Assembly: GCA_002424705.1 (NCBI GenBank)
Contig: DIKW01000108.1
Span: forward strand, 1-18,853
Direction: 5' to 3'
Length of the DNA: 18,853 nucleotides
DNA from: Geobacter sp. UBA5608
GTDB lineage: Bacteria; Desulfobacterota; Desulfuromonadia; Geobacterales; Pseudopelobacteraceae
Part shown: positions 6,762 to 14,806 of the stretch, piece by piece
Position numbering within the stretch: the first letter of the stretch is position 1
Layout: every line of letters begins with the position of its first letter
Made by a program: the position numbers and the translations under genes
Notes under the pieces: model-generated
What the model saw: the letters and a program-made list of their open reading frames with translations, nothing else
The model's database searches: none
Told to the model about the DNA's origin: nothing

Positions 6762-8760
6762 ACGTCCGCTTACGTCTGCTGCTGAAGACGAAGAGGTTCG
6801 CCGTCGCACCGTTCAGGAGCAGCTTGGTGTGCCGCTGGACCGCTGCCGCGAGCTGTTGCGGGCTGCCTTGGGGGATGACAGCTGGCGGGTGCGTAAAGAG
6901 GCGGTGGAGGTGCTGGTTGCGGCTCGCCCCGGTCGTGATGAGATTGATGGGTTCATTGACCTGCTGCGGCACGAAGAAAACGCCGGGCTGCGCAACGCAA
7001 CCTCGGAGCTGCTGGTCAGGCTGGGTAAGCGCGCCGTACCGGTTCTGCTCACCCATCTCCAGCATCATGATCAAGACCTGCGCAAATTGCTGGTTGATAC
7101 GCTGGCTGCCATCGGTGAGCGGAGCGCCGTGCCGGCCTTGATGACAACCCTTGATGACCGGGATGTCAATGTTGCCGCTGCGGCAGCCGAGGCGTTGGGT
7201 GCCATCGGCGACCGGTCGGCAGTGCCGGCCCTGCTGCAGGCGCTGGACCGCCAGCAACACGATTTTGTCCGTTTCAATGCCTTGGCCGCCCTGGGACGCA
7301 TCGCGGCACCTGGTCCGCTACCGCCGGTGGTGGCTCGTCTGGCCCGGCACGACATGCTGCGGCTGGCAGCCTATGAGTGTCTGGGCACGATTGGTGCTGA
7401 TACTGCGGCGGCTGATCTGTTGCTGGAAGGACTGCAAAGTGGCCTGCCCAGTCTGCGGTCCGTAGCCATACGTTCGCTGGCCAGAGTGCTGCAGCACCTG
7501 GATCCACTGTTTCGGCAGACGGTTGTTGAGCAGCTCAGGGCGCTTTTTGATCACGGCTTGCTGGAAACACTGACCCAAGCCGCTGCCAGCGGCACTGCAG
7601 AGGCGGCGGAAGCGGTGGTGGCGCTGTTGGAGGCGCTGGCAGATCCGCGCAGCCTGCCCTTATTACTGCAGGCCATGGTCGATGAACGTCTGGCTTCACG
7701 TGCCATGGACGCCCTGCAGTCCATCGGCACAGCCGCCATTACGCCATCAGTTGCCCGTTTTGCCTTGGCGGATGAAACGGAGCGGGCTGCCATCTGCACC
7801 CTGCTGGGCCGTCTGGGGCGTTTGCAAGCGGATGTTGAGCAGACTATCAGCCAGGGGCTATCCGATGATGCCGCTCTGGTGCGTCGCGCTGCAGCCGTTG
7901 CAGCAGGCAGATTGCCCAGCGCTGCATTATTGTCGGCGGTGACTGGCCTGCTTGATGATGACGAGCCGTCCGTGCGCGACGCAGCACTGCAGACCTTGCG
8001 TGCCCGTGGCGGCTCCCACAGTGAGCTGGTGCGTCAGATCGCCGCCCAGATGATCAACTCGGAGCTGCCTGAACAACGGCGGGCGGCAGCCTTATTGTGC
8101 GCTGCCAGTGGTGATTGTCAACAGCTGGCGTTATTGATGAAAGACGAACATGCAGCAGTTCGCGAATCAGCCGTCCGTGCCGTCGGCCGGCTGGCTCTGG
8201 CCACGTCTTGCCCCAACCTGGTGATGGCGCTGGTTGATGAAGCCGAAGAGGTACGCATTGCCGCTGCCGAGTCGCTGGGCGGTTGTTGTGGCAGACATGA
8301 TGGTAGTGAGCCGCTACGGCTGGCGTTGCAAGACCCATCTTCCTGGGTGCAGGCCGCTGCGTTGCGCAGTCTGCTGGAGCTGAACGGCGATGAGGCACTG
8401 TCGGATGCCCTCGAGCTGTGGCAGCGGGGGGACGAAGTGGCGCAACTGGCCTGCCTGGAAGCCTTTGACCTGCTTGCCGCACCGGAGGGGTTTGCCCTGA
8501 TCTCTCAGGCCTTAGGCCAGCGGGACGGTGAAGTGCTGAAAGGGGTGATCGAGGTCCTGGCCCGCCACAAGCCGGATTTGCTGATGCCCTGGCTGCATCA
8601 TATCCTCTGCCATAGCGATTGGGATGTGCGGATGAGTGCGGTGCGTGCCTGCGCCAGCCTGCCTCCCCCGGAACGGTATGACCTGTTGCGTATGGCCCTG
8701 GATCGTGAAGACCATGATCTGGTCAGGCAGGCATTGCGACAGCTGCTGGATGGTAACTGA
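6748..8760 (+). CDS. HEAT-repeat protein of the chemosensory operon
   Basis: This 670-residue protein consists almost entirely of HEAT/PBS-lyase-type helical repeats of about 31 residues, probably more than 15. Typical units are VRKEAVEVLV, AAAAAEALGAIGDRSAVPAL, VRESAVRAVGRLA and VRIAAAESLGG. Such solenoids are scaffolds for protein binding; no enzymatic domain, signal peptide or membrane segment is seen. The ATG at 6748 has GGGAG (6734-6738) 9 bases upstream and is preferred over the GTG at 6727. It overlaps cheW by 14 bases, and cheR follows 2 bases after its stop, so it is very likely co-expressed with the core chemosensory proteins. It may bind CheA, a CheW, CheR or receptors, but the partner cannot be read from sequence. 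Phycobilisome lyase activity, suggested by some family names, is unlikely in this setting. Confidence 0.88.
   Translation: MTTSERPLTSAAEDEEVRRRTVQEQLGVPLDRCRELLRAALGDDSWRVRKEAVEVLVAARPGRDEIDGFIDLLRHEENAGLRNATSELLVRLGKRAVPVLLTHLQHHDQDLRKLLVDTLAAIGERSAVPALMTTLDDRDVNVAAAAAEALGAIGDRSAVPALLQALDRQQHDFVRFNALAALGRIAAPGPLPPVVARLARHDMLRLAAYECLGTIGADTAAADLLLEGLQSGLPSLRSVAIRSLARVLQHLDPLFRQTVVEQLRALFDHGLLETLTQAAASGTAEAAEAVVALLEALADPRSLPLLLQAMVDERLASRAMDALQSIGTAAITPSVARFALADETERAAICTLLGRLGRLQADVEQTISQGLSDDAALVRRAAAVAAGRLPSAALLSAVTGLLDDDEPSVRDAALQTLRARGGSHSELVRQIAAQMINSELPEQRRAAALLCAASGDCQQLALLMKDEHAAVRESAVRAVGRLALATSCPNLVMALVDEAEEVRIAAAESLGGCCGRHDGSEPLRLALQDPSSWVQAAALRSLLELNGDEALSDALELWQRGDEVAQLACLEAFDLLAAPEGFALISQALGQRDGEVLKGVIEVLARHKPDLLMPWLHHILCHSDWDVRMSAVRACASLPPPERYDLLRMALDREDHDLVRQALRQLLDGN
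7108..7233 (+). repeat. Near-identical adjacent repeat units in the HEAT gene
   Basis: The stretches at 7108-7140 and 7201-7233 are very similar at DNA level and encode AAIGERSAVPAL and GAIGDRSAVPAL. They are offset by exactly 93 bases, or 31 codons, which is one HEAT unit. This supports growth of the solenoid by unit duplication. Confidence 0.6.
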
Positions 8761-8762
8761 CC

Positions 8763-9641
8763 ATGCTGGCTGCTGATCAGGCCATAGAAATGCCGGACGA
8801 GGAATTTCGTCTGCTCCGGGACCTGGTCTATGCCCATAGTGGCCTCTATTTTGGGGATGATGCCAAATACCTGCTGGAAAAGCGACTGGGGCGCCGTTTG
8901 GCGACACACCAGCTCAAATCGTATCGTGAGTACTATCAATTTCTGAAGTTCAATCGCAAGCGAGAGCAGGAGCTGGAGGAGATCATGGATCTCCTCACCA
9001 CCAACGAAACCTATTTTTTCCGTGAGTCGTACCAGTTGAGCGCCTTTTCCGACGAGATACTGCCGGAACTGTGCAAGCGTAAACTGGCAGCAGGTGCGTC
9101 TCGTCGGATCCGGATCTGGAGTGCCGGTTGTTCCAGTGGCGAGGAGCCCTATACCATCGCCATGCTGCTGCTGGAGCAGGCTTGTTTGCAGGGTTGGCAA
9201 CTGGAGATCATCGGCACCGACATCAGTCAGCGTGTACTGCAACAGGCACGACGCGGCATCTACGGACGTTCTGCCTTTCGGATGACCGACGACTATTATC
9301 TGATGAAATACTTTGAGCAGCAGGACGGCTCATTCCGGATTATTGACCGGGTGCGGCAGCTGGTCTCCATCAGCTATCTCAACCTGCTGGACCGCACCCG
9401 GATGGCGATGTTGGGTAGCTTTGACCTGATTTTTTGTCGCAATGTGATCATCTATTTTGATCTGGCAGTAAAAAAGCAGGTGGTGGCGTCGTTTCACGGT
9501 GCCTTGCAGGATGGCGGCTTTTTGCTCTTGGGGCATTCGGAGTCGTTGATGAACATCAGCACCCTGTTCACCCTACGTCACTACAAGAATGATATGGTGT
9601 ACCAGAAGCCGTTGCTTAGCGCGGCAGGGGGTGTGCCATGA
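8763..9641 (+). CDS. cheR: Chemoreceptor methyltransferase CheR
   Basis: CheR methylates glutamates of chemoreceptors with S-adenosylmethionine, the adaptation step opposed by CheB. The 292 residues hold the N-terminal helical domain (about 12-78), the NETYFFRE motif (81-88), the SAM-binding loop SAGCSSGEE (120-128), GTD at 151-153 and the characteristic CRNVIIYFD strand (225-233). No TPR tail is fused, unlike FrzF-type methyltransferases. ATG at 8763 lies 2 bases after the HEAT gene stop; an ATG at 8790 is possible but would trim the N-terminal helix. The 3' end overlaps cheB by 4 bases (ATGA). Its presence implies that methylatable receptors exist elsewhere in the genome. Confidence 0.96.
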   Translation: MLAADQAIEMPDEEFRLLRDLVYAHSGLYFGDDAKYLLEKRLGRRLATHQLKSYREYYQFLKFNRKREQELEEIMDLLTTNETYFFRESYQLSAFSDEILPELCKRKLAAGASRRIRIWSAGCSSGEEPYTIAMLLLEQACLQGWQLEIIGTDISQRVLQQARRGIYGRSAFRMTDDYYLMKYFEQQDGSFRIIDRVRQLVSISYLNLLDRTRMAMLGSFDLIFCRNVIIYFDLAVKKQVVASFHGALQDGGFLLLGHSESLMNISTLFTLRHYKNDMVYQKPLLSAAGGVP

Positions 9642-10693
9642 AGCCGGTGCGGGTGCTGGTGGTGGACGACTCGGCCTACAGTCGCCGCAGTATCACCCGT
9701 ATGCTGGAAGGGGTGCCGGGGATCGAGGTGGTGGGCTACGCCATCGATGGCGAAGAGGGGATCCGCCAGGTGATCAGCCTCAAGCCGGACCTGGTAACCC
9801 TGGACCTGGAAATGCCGCGCATGGATGGGTTTACGTTGCTGCGGATCCTGACCGGCCGTTTTAACCTGCCGGTGATCGTGGTCAGCGCCCTTTCCGATGC
9901 GGAAAAGGTCTTTCGGGCGCTGGAGCTGGGGGCGGTGGATTTTGTGGCCAAACCGTCCAGTGATGCCAGCACCGATCTGCTGTCCATCACCGAGGATCTG
10001 CAGTATAAGGTTCGTCAGGCAGTAACGGCCCGCATCAAGGAGTATCATCGCTTGAGCGACCATGCGGCCTCTGTGTCGGTACAGCATAAGCAGGCGCGCA
10101 GAGGACATAAGGCACCGCTTGAGCTGGTGGCCATCGCCGCCTCCACCGGGGGGCCACCGGCGCTGCAGGGAATTTTGAATGCCTTTGAGCGGCCCTATCC
10201 CTTTGGCGTGGTGGTGGCTCAGCATATGCCGCCCGGTTTTACCAAGGCCTTTGCCGAGCGGTTGAACCGCAGCTCGGTGTTCGAGGTGCGCGAGGCCCAA
10301 GACGGCGATCCGATCGTGGCCGGTCAGGTGCTGGTGGCTCCCGGCGGCAGCCAGATGGTGCTGGAGCAGGATGGTCCCATCATCCGTGCCCGGGTCTTGC
10401 CGCCGGACCCTGGTTACCGCTACAATCCGTCAGCCGATGCCCTGTTCTGTTCCTGTGCGCCATTGTACGGACAACGGATGCTGGCGTTGGTCTTGACCGG
10501 CATGGGCAATGACGGCAGTCAGGGCGTGCGCCAGGTAAAACAGCATGGCGGACAGGTGCTGGCCGAGTCGGAGGAAAGTTCGGTGGTCTACGGCATGCCC
10601 CGCGAGGCAGCCGCCACCGGTTGTGTAGACCGGATTGCCGCCCTGGACGACATACCCAGTGCAATCCTGGATTGCGGTCATTTCGAGCACTAA
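9638..10693 (+). CDS. cheB: Chemotaxis methylesterase/deamidase CheB
   Basis: CheB removes methyl groups from, or deamidates, chemoreceptors and is activated by phosphorylation. The 351 residues comprise a receiver domain (1-125) with Asp10-Asp11, phospho-acceptor Asp56 in LVTLDLEMPRMDG and Lys105, a linker (about 126-160) and the methylesterase domain with the catalytic triad Ser169 (IAASTGG), His196 (VAQHMPPG) and Asp292 (GMGNDGS). All key residues are present. The ATG overlaps the cheR stop by 4 bases, and a G-rich ribosome binding site lies just upstream. It is the last gene of the chemosensory block; 36 bases separate it from leuS and no terminator is seen there, so read-through into leuS is possible. 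Confidence 0.96.
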   Translation: MKPVRVLVVDDSAYSRRSITRMLEGVPGIEVVGYAIDGEEGIRQVISLKPDLVTLDLEMPRMDGFTLLRILTGRFNLPVIVVSALSDAEKVFRALELGAVDFVAKPSSDASTDLLSITEDLQYKVRQAVTARIKEYHRLSDHAASVSVQHKQARRGHKAPLELVAIAASTGGPPALQGILNAFERPYPFGVVVAQHMPPGFTKAFAERLNRSSVFEVREAQDGDPIVAGQVLVAPGGSQMVLEQDGPIIRARVLPPDPGYRYNPSADALFCSCAPLYGQRMLALVLTGMGNDGSQGVRQVKQHGGQVLAESEESSVVYGMPREAAATGCVDRIAALDDIPSAILDCGHFEH

Positions 10694-10729
10694 GCGGCTA
10701 GGAACATATATAACCAGAAGGAGTAGCTG

Positions 10730-13207
10730 ATGTCTGCAGAGCTGAAGTACACCCCCAACGAGATCGAAGCCAAATGGCAGCAGTTCTGGGCCGATAAGAA
10801 GACCTTCACCGTCACCGAAGACCCGGCCAAGCCGAAGTATTACCTGCTGGAGATGTTCCCGTACCCTTCCGGCCGGATCCATATGGGCCATGTGCGCAAC
10901 TACTCGATCGGTGATGTGGTGGGGCGCTTCAAGCGGATGCGCGGCTTTAACGTGCTGCACCCGATGGGCTGGGATGCCTTCGGCATGCCGGCTGAAAACG
11001 CCGCCATCAAGAACAACAGCCACCCGGCTGCCTGGACCTACGAGAACATCGCCTACATGCGCGATCAATTGAAGCAGATGGGCCTGTCCTACGATTGGGA
11101 CCGTGAACTGGCCACCTGTGATGTTTCCTACTACCGCTGGGAGCAGAAGCTGTTTCTGGAGATGTATCAGAAGGGGCTGGCCTATAAGAAGCAATCCTTT
11201 GTGAACTGGTGTCCCTCCTGTGAGACCGTACTGGCCAACGAGCAGGTGGAAGACGGCGCCTGCTGGCGTTGTGATAACGAGGTACAGCAGAAGGAGCTGG
11301 AGCAGTGGTTCTTCCGGATCACCGACTACGCCCAGGAGCTGCTGGACTTTACCCACAAAATGCCCGGCTGGCCGGAGCGGGTGCTGGTGATGCAGCGCAA
11401 CTGGATCGGCCGCAGCACCGGTTGCGAGATCGACTTCGCACTGGAAGGGCGCGAAGGTGCTATCCGGGTCTTCACCACCCGTCAGGACACCCTGTTCGGC
11501 GCCACCTTCATGTCCCTGGCGCCGGAACATCCGCTGGCGCTGGAGTTGACCACGCCGGAGCGGCGGGCCGAGGTAGAGGCCTTTATCGACAAGGTCAAGA
11601 AGACAGACCGGATCAAGCGCACCGCCGACGACTTCGAGAAGGAAGGGGTCTTCACCGGCAGCTACTGTGTCAACCCGGCCACTGGCCGCAGCATGCCGGT
11701 CTTTCTGGCCAATTTCGTCTTGGTGGAGTATGGCACCGGCGCCGTGATGGCGGTGCCGACCCACGATCAGCGCGACTTTGAGTTTGCCAAGAAGTACGAC
11801 CTGCCGCTGGTGGTGGTGATTCAGCCCCAAGGTGAGGCCCTCGACCCGGCCGCCATGGCGGCTGCCTATACCGAGCCAGGCGTGATGGTCAACTCCGGCC
11901 GCTTCGATGGTAAGCCAAGCGACAGCGCCAAGGAAGAGATCGCCGACTGGCTGGAGCAGGAAGGTAAGGGCAAGAAAACTGTTAACTTCCGCCTGAGGGA
12001 TTGGGGTGTATCTCGCCAGAGATACTGGGGTAATCCGATTCCGATCATCTACTGTGACTGCTGCGGCGCCGTGCCGGTGCCGGACACGGATCTGCCGGTG
12101 GTGCTGCCCCACGACGTGGCCTTCACCGGTGAAGGTGGCAGCCCCTTGGCCAGACTGGAGAGCTTCATCACGGTGGACTGCCCGCAGTGCGGTAAGCCGG
12201 CCCGCCGCGAAACCGATACTATGGACACCTTTGTGGAATCGTCCTGGTACTTCCTGCGCTACTGCAGCCCTGATTTCGAAGGTGGCATGGTGGACAAGGC
12301 CCGCACCGACTACTGGATGTCGGTGGACCAGTATATCGGCGGCATCGAACATGCCGTGCTGCACCTCTTGTACGCCCGCTTCTTCACCAAGGTGATGCGT
12401 GACCTGGGGCATATCTCGGTGGATGAGCCGTTCACCAACCTGCTGACCCAGGGGATGGTGATCAAGGACGGCGCCAAGATGAGCAAATCCAAGGGCAACG
12501 TGGTGGACCCCGATGCCCTGATCAAGAAGTACGGCGCCGATACAGCCCGCCTGTTCTCACTGTTTGCAGCGCCGCCTGAAAAGGACCTGGACTGGAACGA
12601 GCAGGGAGTAGACGGTTGCTACCGCTTCCTGAACCGGGTCTGGAAGCTGGTACACGAATATTTGTCAGCCGTGCAAGGGGCAGTGGCCTTGGATGTTCGC
12701 GCATTGACCGACGAAGAGCGCACCCTGCGCCGTGCGGTACACAAGACCCTCAAAAAGGTCACAGAAGATATTGACGAACGCTTCCACTTCAACACCGCCA
12801 TCGCTGCGGTGATGGAGCTGCTGAACGTGCTGCAGGGGGCCAGGCTGGCCTCGCCCCAGTCCGGGGCGGTGATGAAGGAGGCACTTGATCTGCTGGTGCA
12901 GATGCTGGCCCCCTTTGTGCCCCACATTACGGAGGAGTTGTGGCAGCAGCTGGGCCATACCACCAGTCTGGCAGACACTGCGTGGCCGGCCTATGACCCG
13001 GCGGCCACGGTGGATGAAGAACTGCTGATCGTGGTGCAGGTCAACGGCAAGCTGCGTTCCCGCTTGTCGGTTGCGGTGGGTATCGATGAAGAGACGGTCA
13101 AGGCGCAGGCCCTGGCTGATGACAAGGTGAAGGTCTTCACCGATGGTCAGCAGATTCGCAAGGTGATCTACGTACCTGGAAAGTTGGTGAACATTGTTGC
13201 GGGTTAG
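10730..13207 (+). CDS. leuS: Leucyl-tRNA synthetase
   Basis: This cytoplasmic enzyme charges tRNA-Leu with leucine. At 825 residues it is a standard-length bacterial class I synthetase. The HIGH-type signature is HMGH (51-54) and KMSKS is at 583-587. The CP1 editing domain (about 220-415) includes TRQDTLFG and MAVPTHDQRD (near 340-349), regions that hydrolyse mischarged tRNA. Two cysteine clusters probably bind zinc: Cys161/164/178/181, and Cys442/444/445 with Cys484/487. A strong ribosome binding site, AAGGAG (10718-10723), sits 6 bases before the ATG. With only 36 bases to cheB there is no room for a T-box leader. lptE overlaps its 3' end by 14 bases. Confidence 0.98.
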   Translation: MSAELKYTPNEIEAKWQQFWADKKTFTVTEDPAKPKYYLLEMFPYPSGRIHMGHVRNYSIGDVVGRFKRMRGFNVLHPMGWDAFGMPAENAAIKNNSHPAAWTYENIAYMRDQLKQMGLSYDWDRELATCDVSYYRWEQKLFLEMYQKGLAYKKQSFVNWCPSCETVLANEQVEDGACWRCDNEVQQKELEQWFFRITDYAQELLDFTHKMPGWPERVLVMQRNWIGRSTGCEIDFALEGREGAIRVFTTRQDTLFGATFMSLAPEHPLALELTTPERRAEVEAFIDKVKKTDRIKRTADDFEKEGVFTGSYCVNPATGRSMPVFLANFVLVEYGTGAVMAVPTHDQRDFEFAKKYDLPLVVVIQPQGEALDPAAMAAAYTEPGVMVNSGRFDGKPSDSAKEEIADWLEQEGKGKKTVNFRLRDWGVSRQRYWGNPIPIIYCDCCGAVPVPDTDLPVVLPHDVAFTGEGGSPLARLESFITVDCPQCGKPARRETDTMDTFVESSWYFLRYCSPDFEGGMVDKARTDYWMSVDQYIGGIEHAVLHLLYARFFTKVMRDLGHISVDEPFTNLLTQGMVIKDGAKMSKSKGNVVDPDALIKKYGADTARLFSLFAAPPEKDLDWNEQGVDGCYRFLNRVWKLVHEYLSAVQGAVALDVRALTDEERTLRRAVHKTLKKVTEDIDERFHFNTAIAAVMELLNVLQGARLASPQSGAVMKEALDLLVQMLAPFVPHITEELWQQLGHTTSLADTAWPAYDPAATVDEELLIVVQVNGKLRSRLSVAVGIDEETVKAQALADDKVKVFTDGQQIRKVIYVPGKLVNIVAG

Positions 13208-13730
13208 GGGACTCTACTGCGGCTTGCTGACACTGCTGCTGGCTGCTGTTCTGGCTGGATGCGGCTACCGTTTTACTGCCGACAGCGGTACACGCTTGCC
13301 TGCCGGGCAAAAGGTCTGGGTGGCCTATCTGCAGAACACTACGGTCTATCCTGCCGCATCGGTTGCCGTAAAACGGGCGTTGTTCGATCAGTTTAGCGCC
13401 ATGCGAGGCATCATGCCGGCAGCGACGCCCGCCGAGGGCGACCTGTTGGTTGAAGGCGTCCTGACCGGCTACGGCGCCGGCAACGCCAGCTATACGGCCA
13501 CCGATCGTGCCAAGGAGTACCGCCTGACCGTCACGGCCGAGCTCACCGTCCGTCGCAAGGGAGAAGACAAGTCCGTCAAGCCGCTCTGGAAAGGGACCGT
13601 CTCGGCCTGGCAGGATTATCCGGTGGCGGCCACAATCGAGCTGCAACGCGGCAATGAGGATGCGGCCCTGCTGGCAGCCTCGCGCAAGCTTGCCCAGCAG
13701 GTGATCTGGAATCTGGAGCAGGGCTACTGA
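13194..13730 (+). CDS. lptE: LPS-assembly lipoprotein LptE
   Basis: LptE is an outer-membrane lipoprotein that sits inside the LptD barrel and helps insert lipopolysaccharide. The 178-residue product starts with a short lipoprotein signal (hydrophobic 11-20) and a lipobox LAGC with Cys23, followed by GYRF, typical of LptE. Overall similarity in this family is low, but the gene order leuS-lptE-holA is the same as in Escherichia coli and strongly supports the call. The start is a TTG: either 13194 or 13197, the latter 6 bases after GGTGA. It overlaps leuS by 11-14 bases and its TGA shares one base with the holA ATG, so expression is probably coupled. Confidence 0.9.
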   Translation: MLRVRGLYCGLLTLLLAAVLAGCGYRFTADSGTRLPAGQKVWVAYLQNTTVYPAASVAVKRALFDQFSAMRGIMPAATPAEGDLLVEGVLTGYGAGNASYTATDRAKEYRLTVTAELTVRRKGEDKSVKPLWKGTVSAWQDYPVAATIELQRGNEDAALLAASRKLAQQVIWNLEQGY

Positions 13731-14725
13731 TGACCGAGCAGGAGCTTGAAAAGCAACTGACGACCGGCGCCTTTGCGCCGGTCTATTTTTTGTACGGTGA
13801 AGAGCCGTTTCTGGCTGAACGGGCCAGCCGCCGTATCATGGAGCGGGCCGTTGATCCGGCCATGAAGGACTTTAACCTGAATATCTATTACGGCAGTGAC
13901 TGCAAAGGGACCGAAATTCTGGATACCGCCCAGACCCTGCCGATGTTTGCCGAACGCCGGGTGGTGTTGGTCAAGCGGGCCGAGGGGTTGCCAGCGACAA
14001 CCCAGGAAGGTCTTTTACCGTATCTGGCCAACCCGTGTCCCGAGACCTGTCTGATCTTTGTGGCCGGCAAGCCGGACCTGCGGCGCAAGTTTTTTGCCGA
14101 ACTGAAGAAGCAGCCCGGCAGTCTGGAGTTTAAAAAGCTGTACGAGAATAAGCTGGCGCCCTTTATCAGCCAGGAGGCAGCCGGCCATGGCAAGAAGATC
14201 GACAGCGCCGGGGCTGAGCTGTTGGCCTTTCTGGTGGGGAGCAACCTGCAGGCACTGTCGTCGCAGGTTGAAAAGGCCGCGCTGTTTGTCGGTGGTCGGC
14301 CGATGATTACTGTGGAGGATGTACGCAGCATTGTCAGTCAGAGCAAGGAGTTCAGCGCCTTTGAGCTGGCCCGTTTCATTGGTGAGAAAAATCTGGCCAA
14401 GTCGCTGGCCACCCTGCAGTCTATGCTGACCAATGGCGAGGAAGCGATCATGATATTGGGTGCACTGGCCAGCCATTTTCGCAGGATATGGCGTATTCGG
14501 GAGCTGCTGGACCAGAAGCTTGCGCCGGCCGAGATCGGCAAGCAGCTCAAGATCCACCAGTTTTTTCTGGGAGAGCAGGTGGCCCAGGCCAAGAAGTATG
14601 CAACCTTTGAACTGGAGTTGTTGTTCGATCGGCTCTATCGGGCTGATCTGGCGCTCAAGACCGGCGCCGCAGCGGCAACGGTGCTGCAGGGGCTGGTGTT
14701 TGATGCCTGTAACGGCAGCCTGTAG
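13730..14725 (+). CDS. holA: DNA polymerase III delta subunit
   Basis: HolA is the delta subunit of the clamp loader and opens the beta sliding clamp during replication. The 331-residue length fits the family (about 340). The N-terminal PVYFLYGEEPFLAERA segment is the usual start of the AAA-like domain I, which lacks a working Walker A motif in this family; the C-terminal helical collar includes LGALASHFRRIWR. ATG at 13730 shares one base with the lptE stop. A terminator-like hairpin with a T tract lies inside the first 22 codons (13762-13791), which might reduce its expression. The gene ends shortly before a strong bidirectional terminator. Confidence 0.95.
   Translation: MTEQELEKQLTTGAFAPVYFLYGEEPFLAERASRRIMERAVDPAMKDFNLNIYYGSDCKGTEILDTAQTLPMFAERRVVLVKRAEGLPATTQEGLLPYLANPCPETCLIFVAGKPDLRRKFFAELKKQPGSLEFKKLYENKLAPFISQEAAGHGKKIDSAGAELLAFLVGSNLQALSSQVEKAALFVGGRPMITVEDVRSIVSQSKEFSAFELARFIGEKNLAKSLATLQSMLTNGEEAIMILGALASHFRRIWRIRELLDQKLAPAEIGKQLKIHQFFLGEQVAQAKKYATFELELLFDRLYRADLALKTGAAAATVLQGLVFDACNGSL
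13762..13791 (+). terminator. Terminator-like hairpin inside the 5' end of holA
   Basis: GACCGGCGC (13762-13770) pairs perfectly with GCGCCGGTC (13775-13783) around a CTTT loop, followed by TATTTTTT (13784-13791). This is the full form of an intrinsic terminator, yet it lies within codons about 11-21 of holA. It could cause partial termination. The structure is seen directly; activity is inferred. Confidence 0.4.
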
Positions 14726-14746
14726 CTGCGTGTGATGTGAGCCGTT

Positions 14747-14786
14747 AACCAAAAAGCCTCCGCTAGAAAGCGGAGGCTTTTTGGTT
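14747..14786. terminator. Bidirectional intrinsic terminator between holA and rpsT
   Basis: An 18-bp perfect inverted repeat (14747-14764 and 14769-14786) has loop AGAA. The core AGCGGAGGC arm is followed by TTTTT on the + strand, and the mirrored arm gives TTTTT on the minus strand. It sits between convergent holA and rpsT and should end both transcripts. Confidence 0.92.
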
Positions 14787-14806
14787 GTTCGGTGCGTTTG
14801 GGTGAC

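Noticed and set aside
5603..6809. Two long minus-strand frames (351 and 251 codons) opposite the cheW genes
   Set aside because: They overlap each other and two clear CheW genes, and have low-complexity composition and no domain. They are shadows of codon bias.
6748..8760. Phycobilisome lyase or HEAT-lyase enzyme
   Set aside because: The repeats resemble PBS-lyase HEAT units by family name only. The context is chemosensory and no catalytic feature is seen.
10707..10713. TATATAA as a -10 box for leuS
   Set aside because: No acceptable -35 lies 16-19 bases upstream; too weak to list as a promoter.
10694..10729. T-box or other leader regulation of leuS
   Set aside because: Only 36 bases separate cheB from leuS, too short for a T-box, and no stem structure is visible.
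10430..12412. A 660-codon open frame on the minus strand opposite cheB and leuS
   Set aside because: The + strand carries unmistakable cheB and leuS here. The antisense frame has no recognisable domain, is rich in His/Gly/Gln as expected from mirrored GC-rich codons, and crosses two genes.
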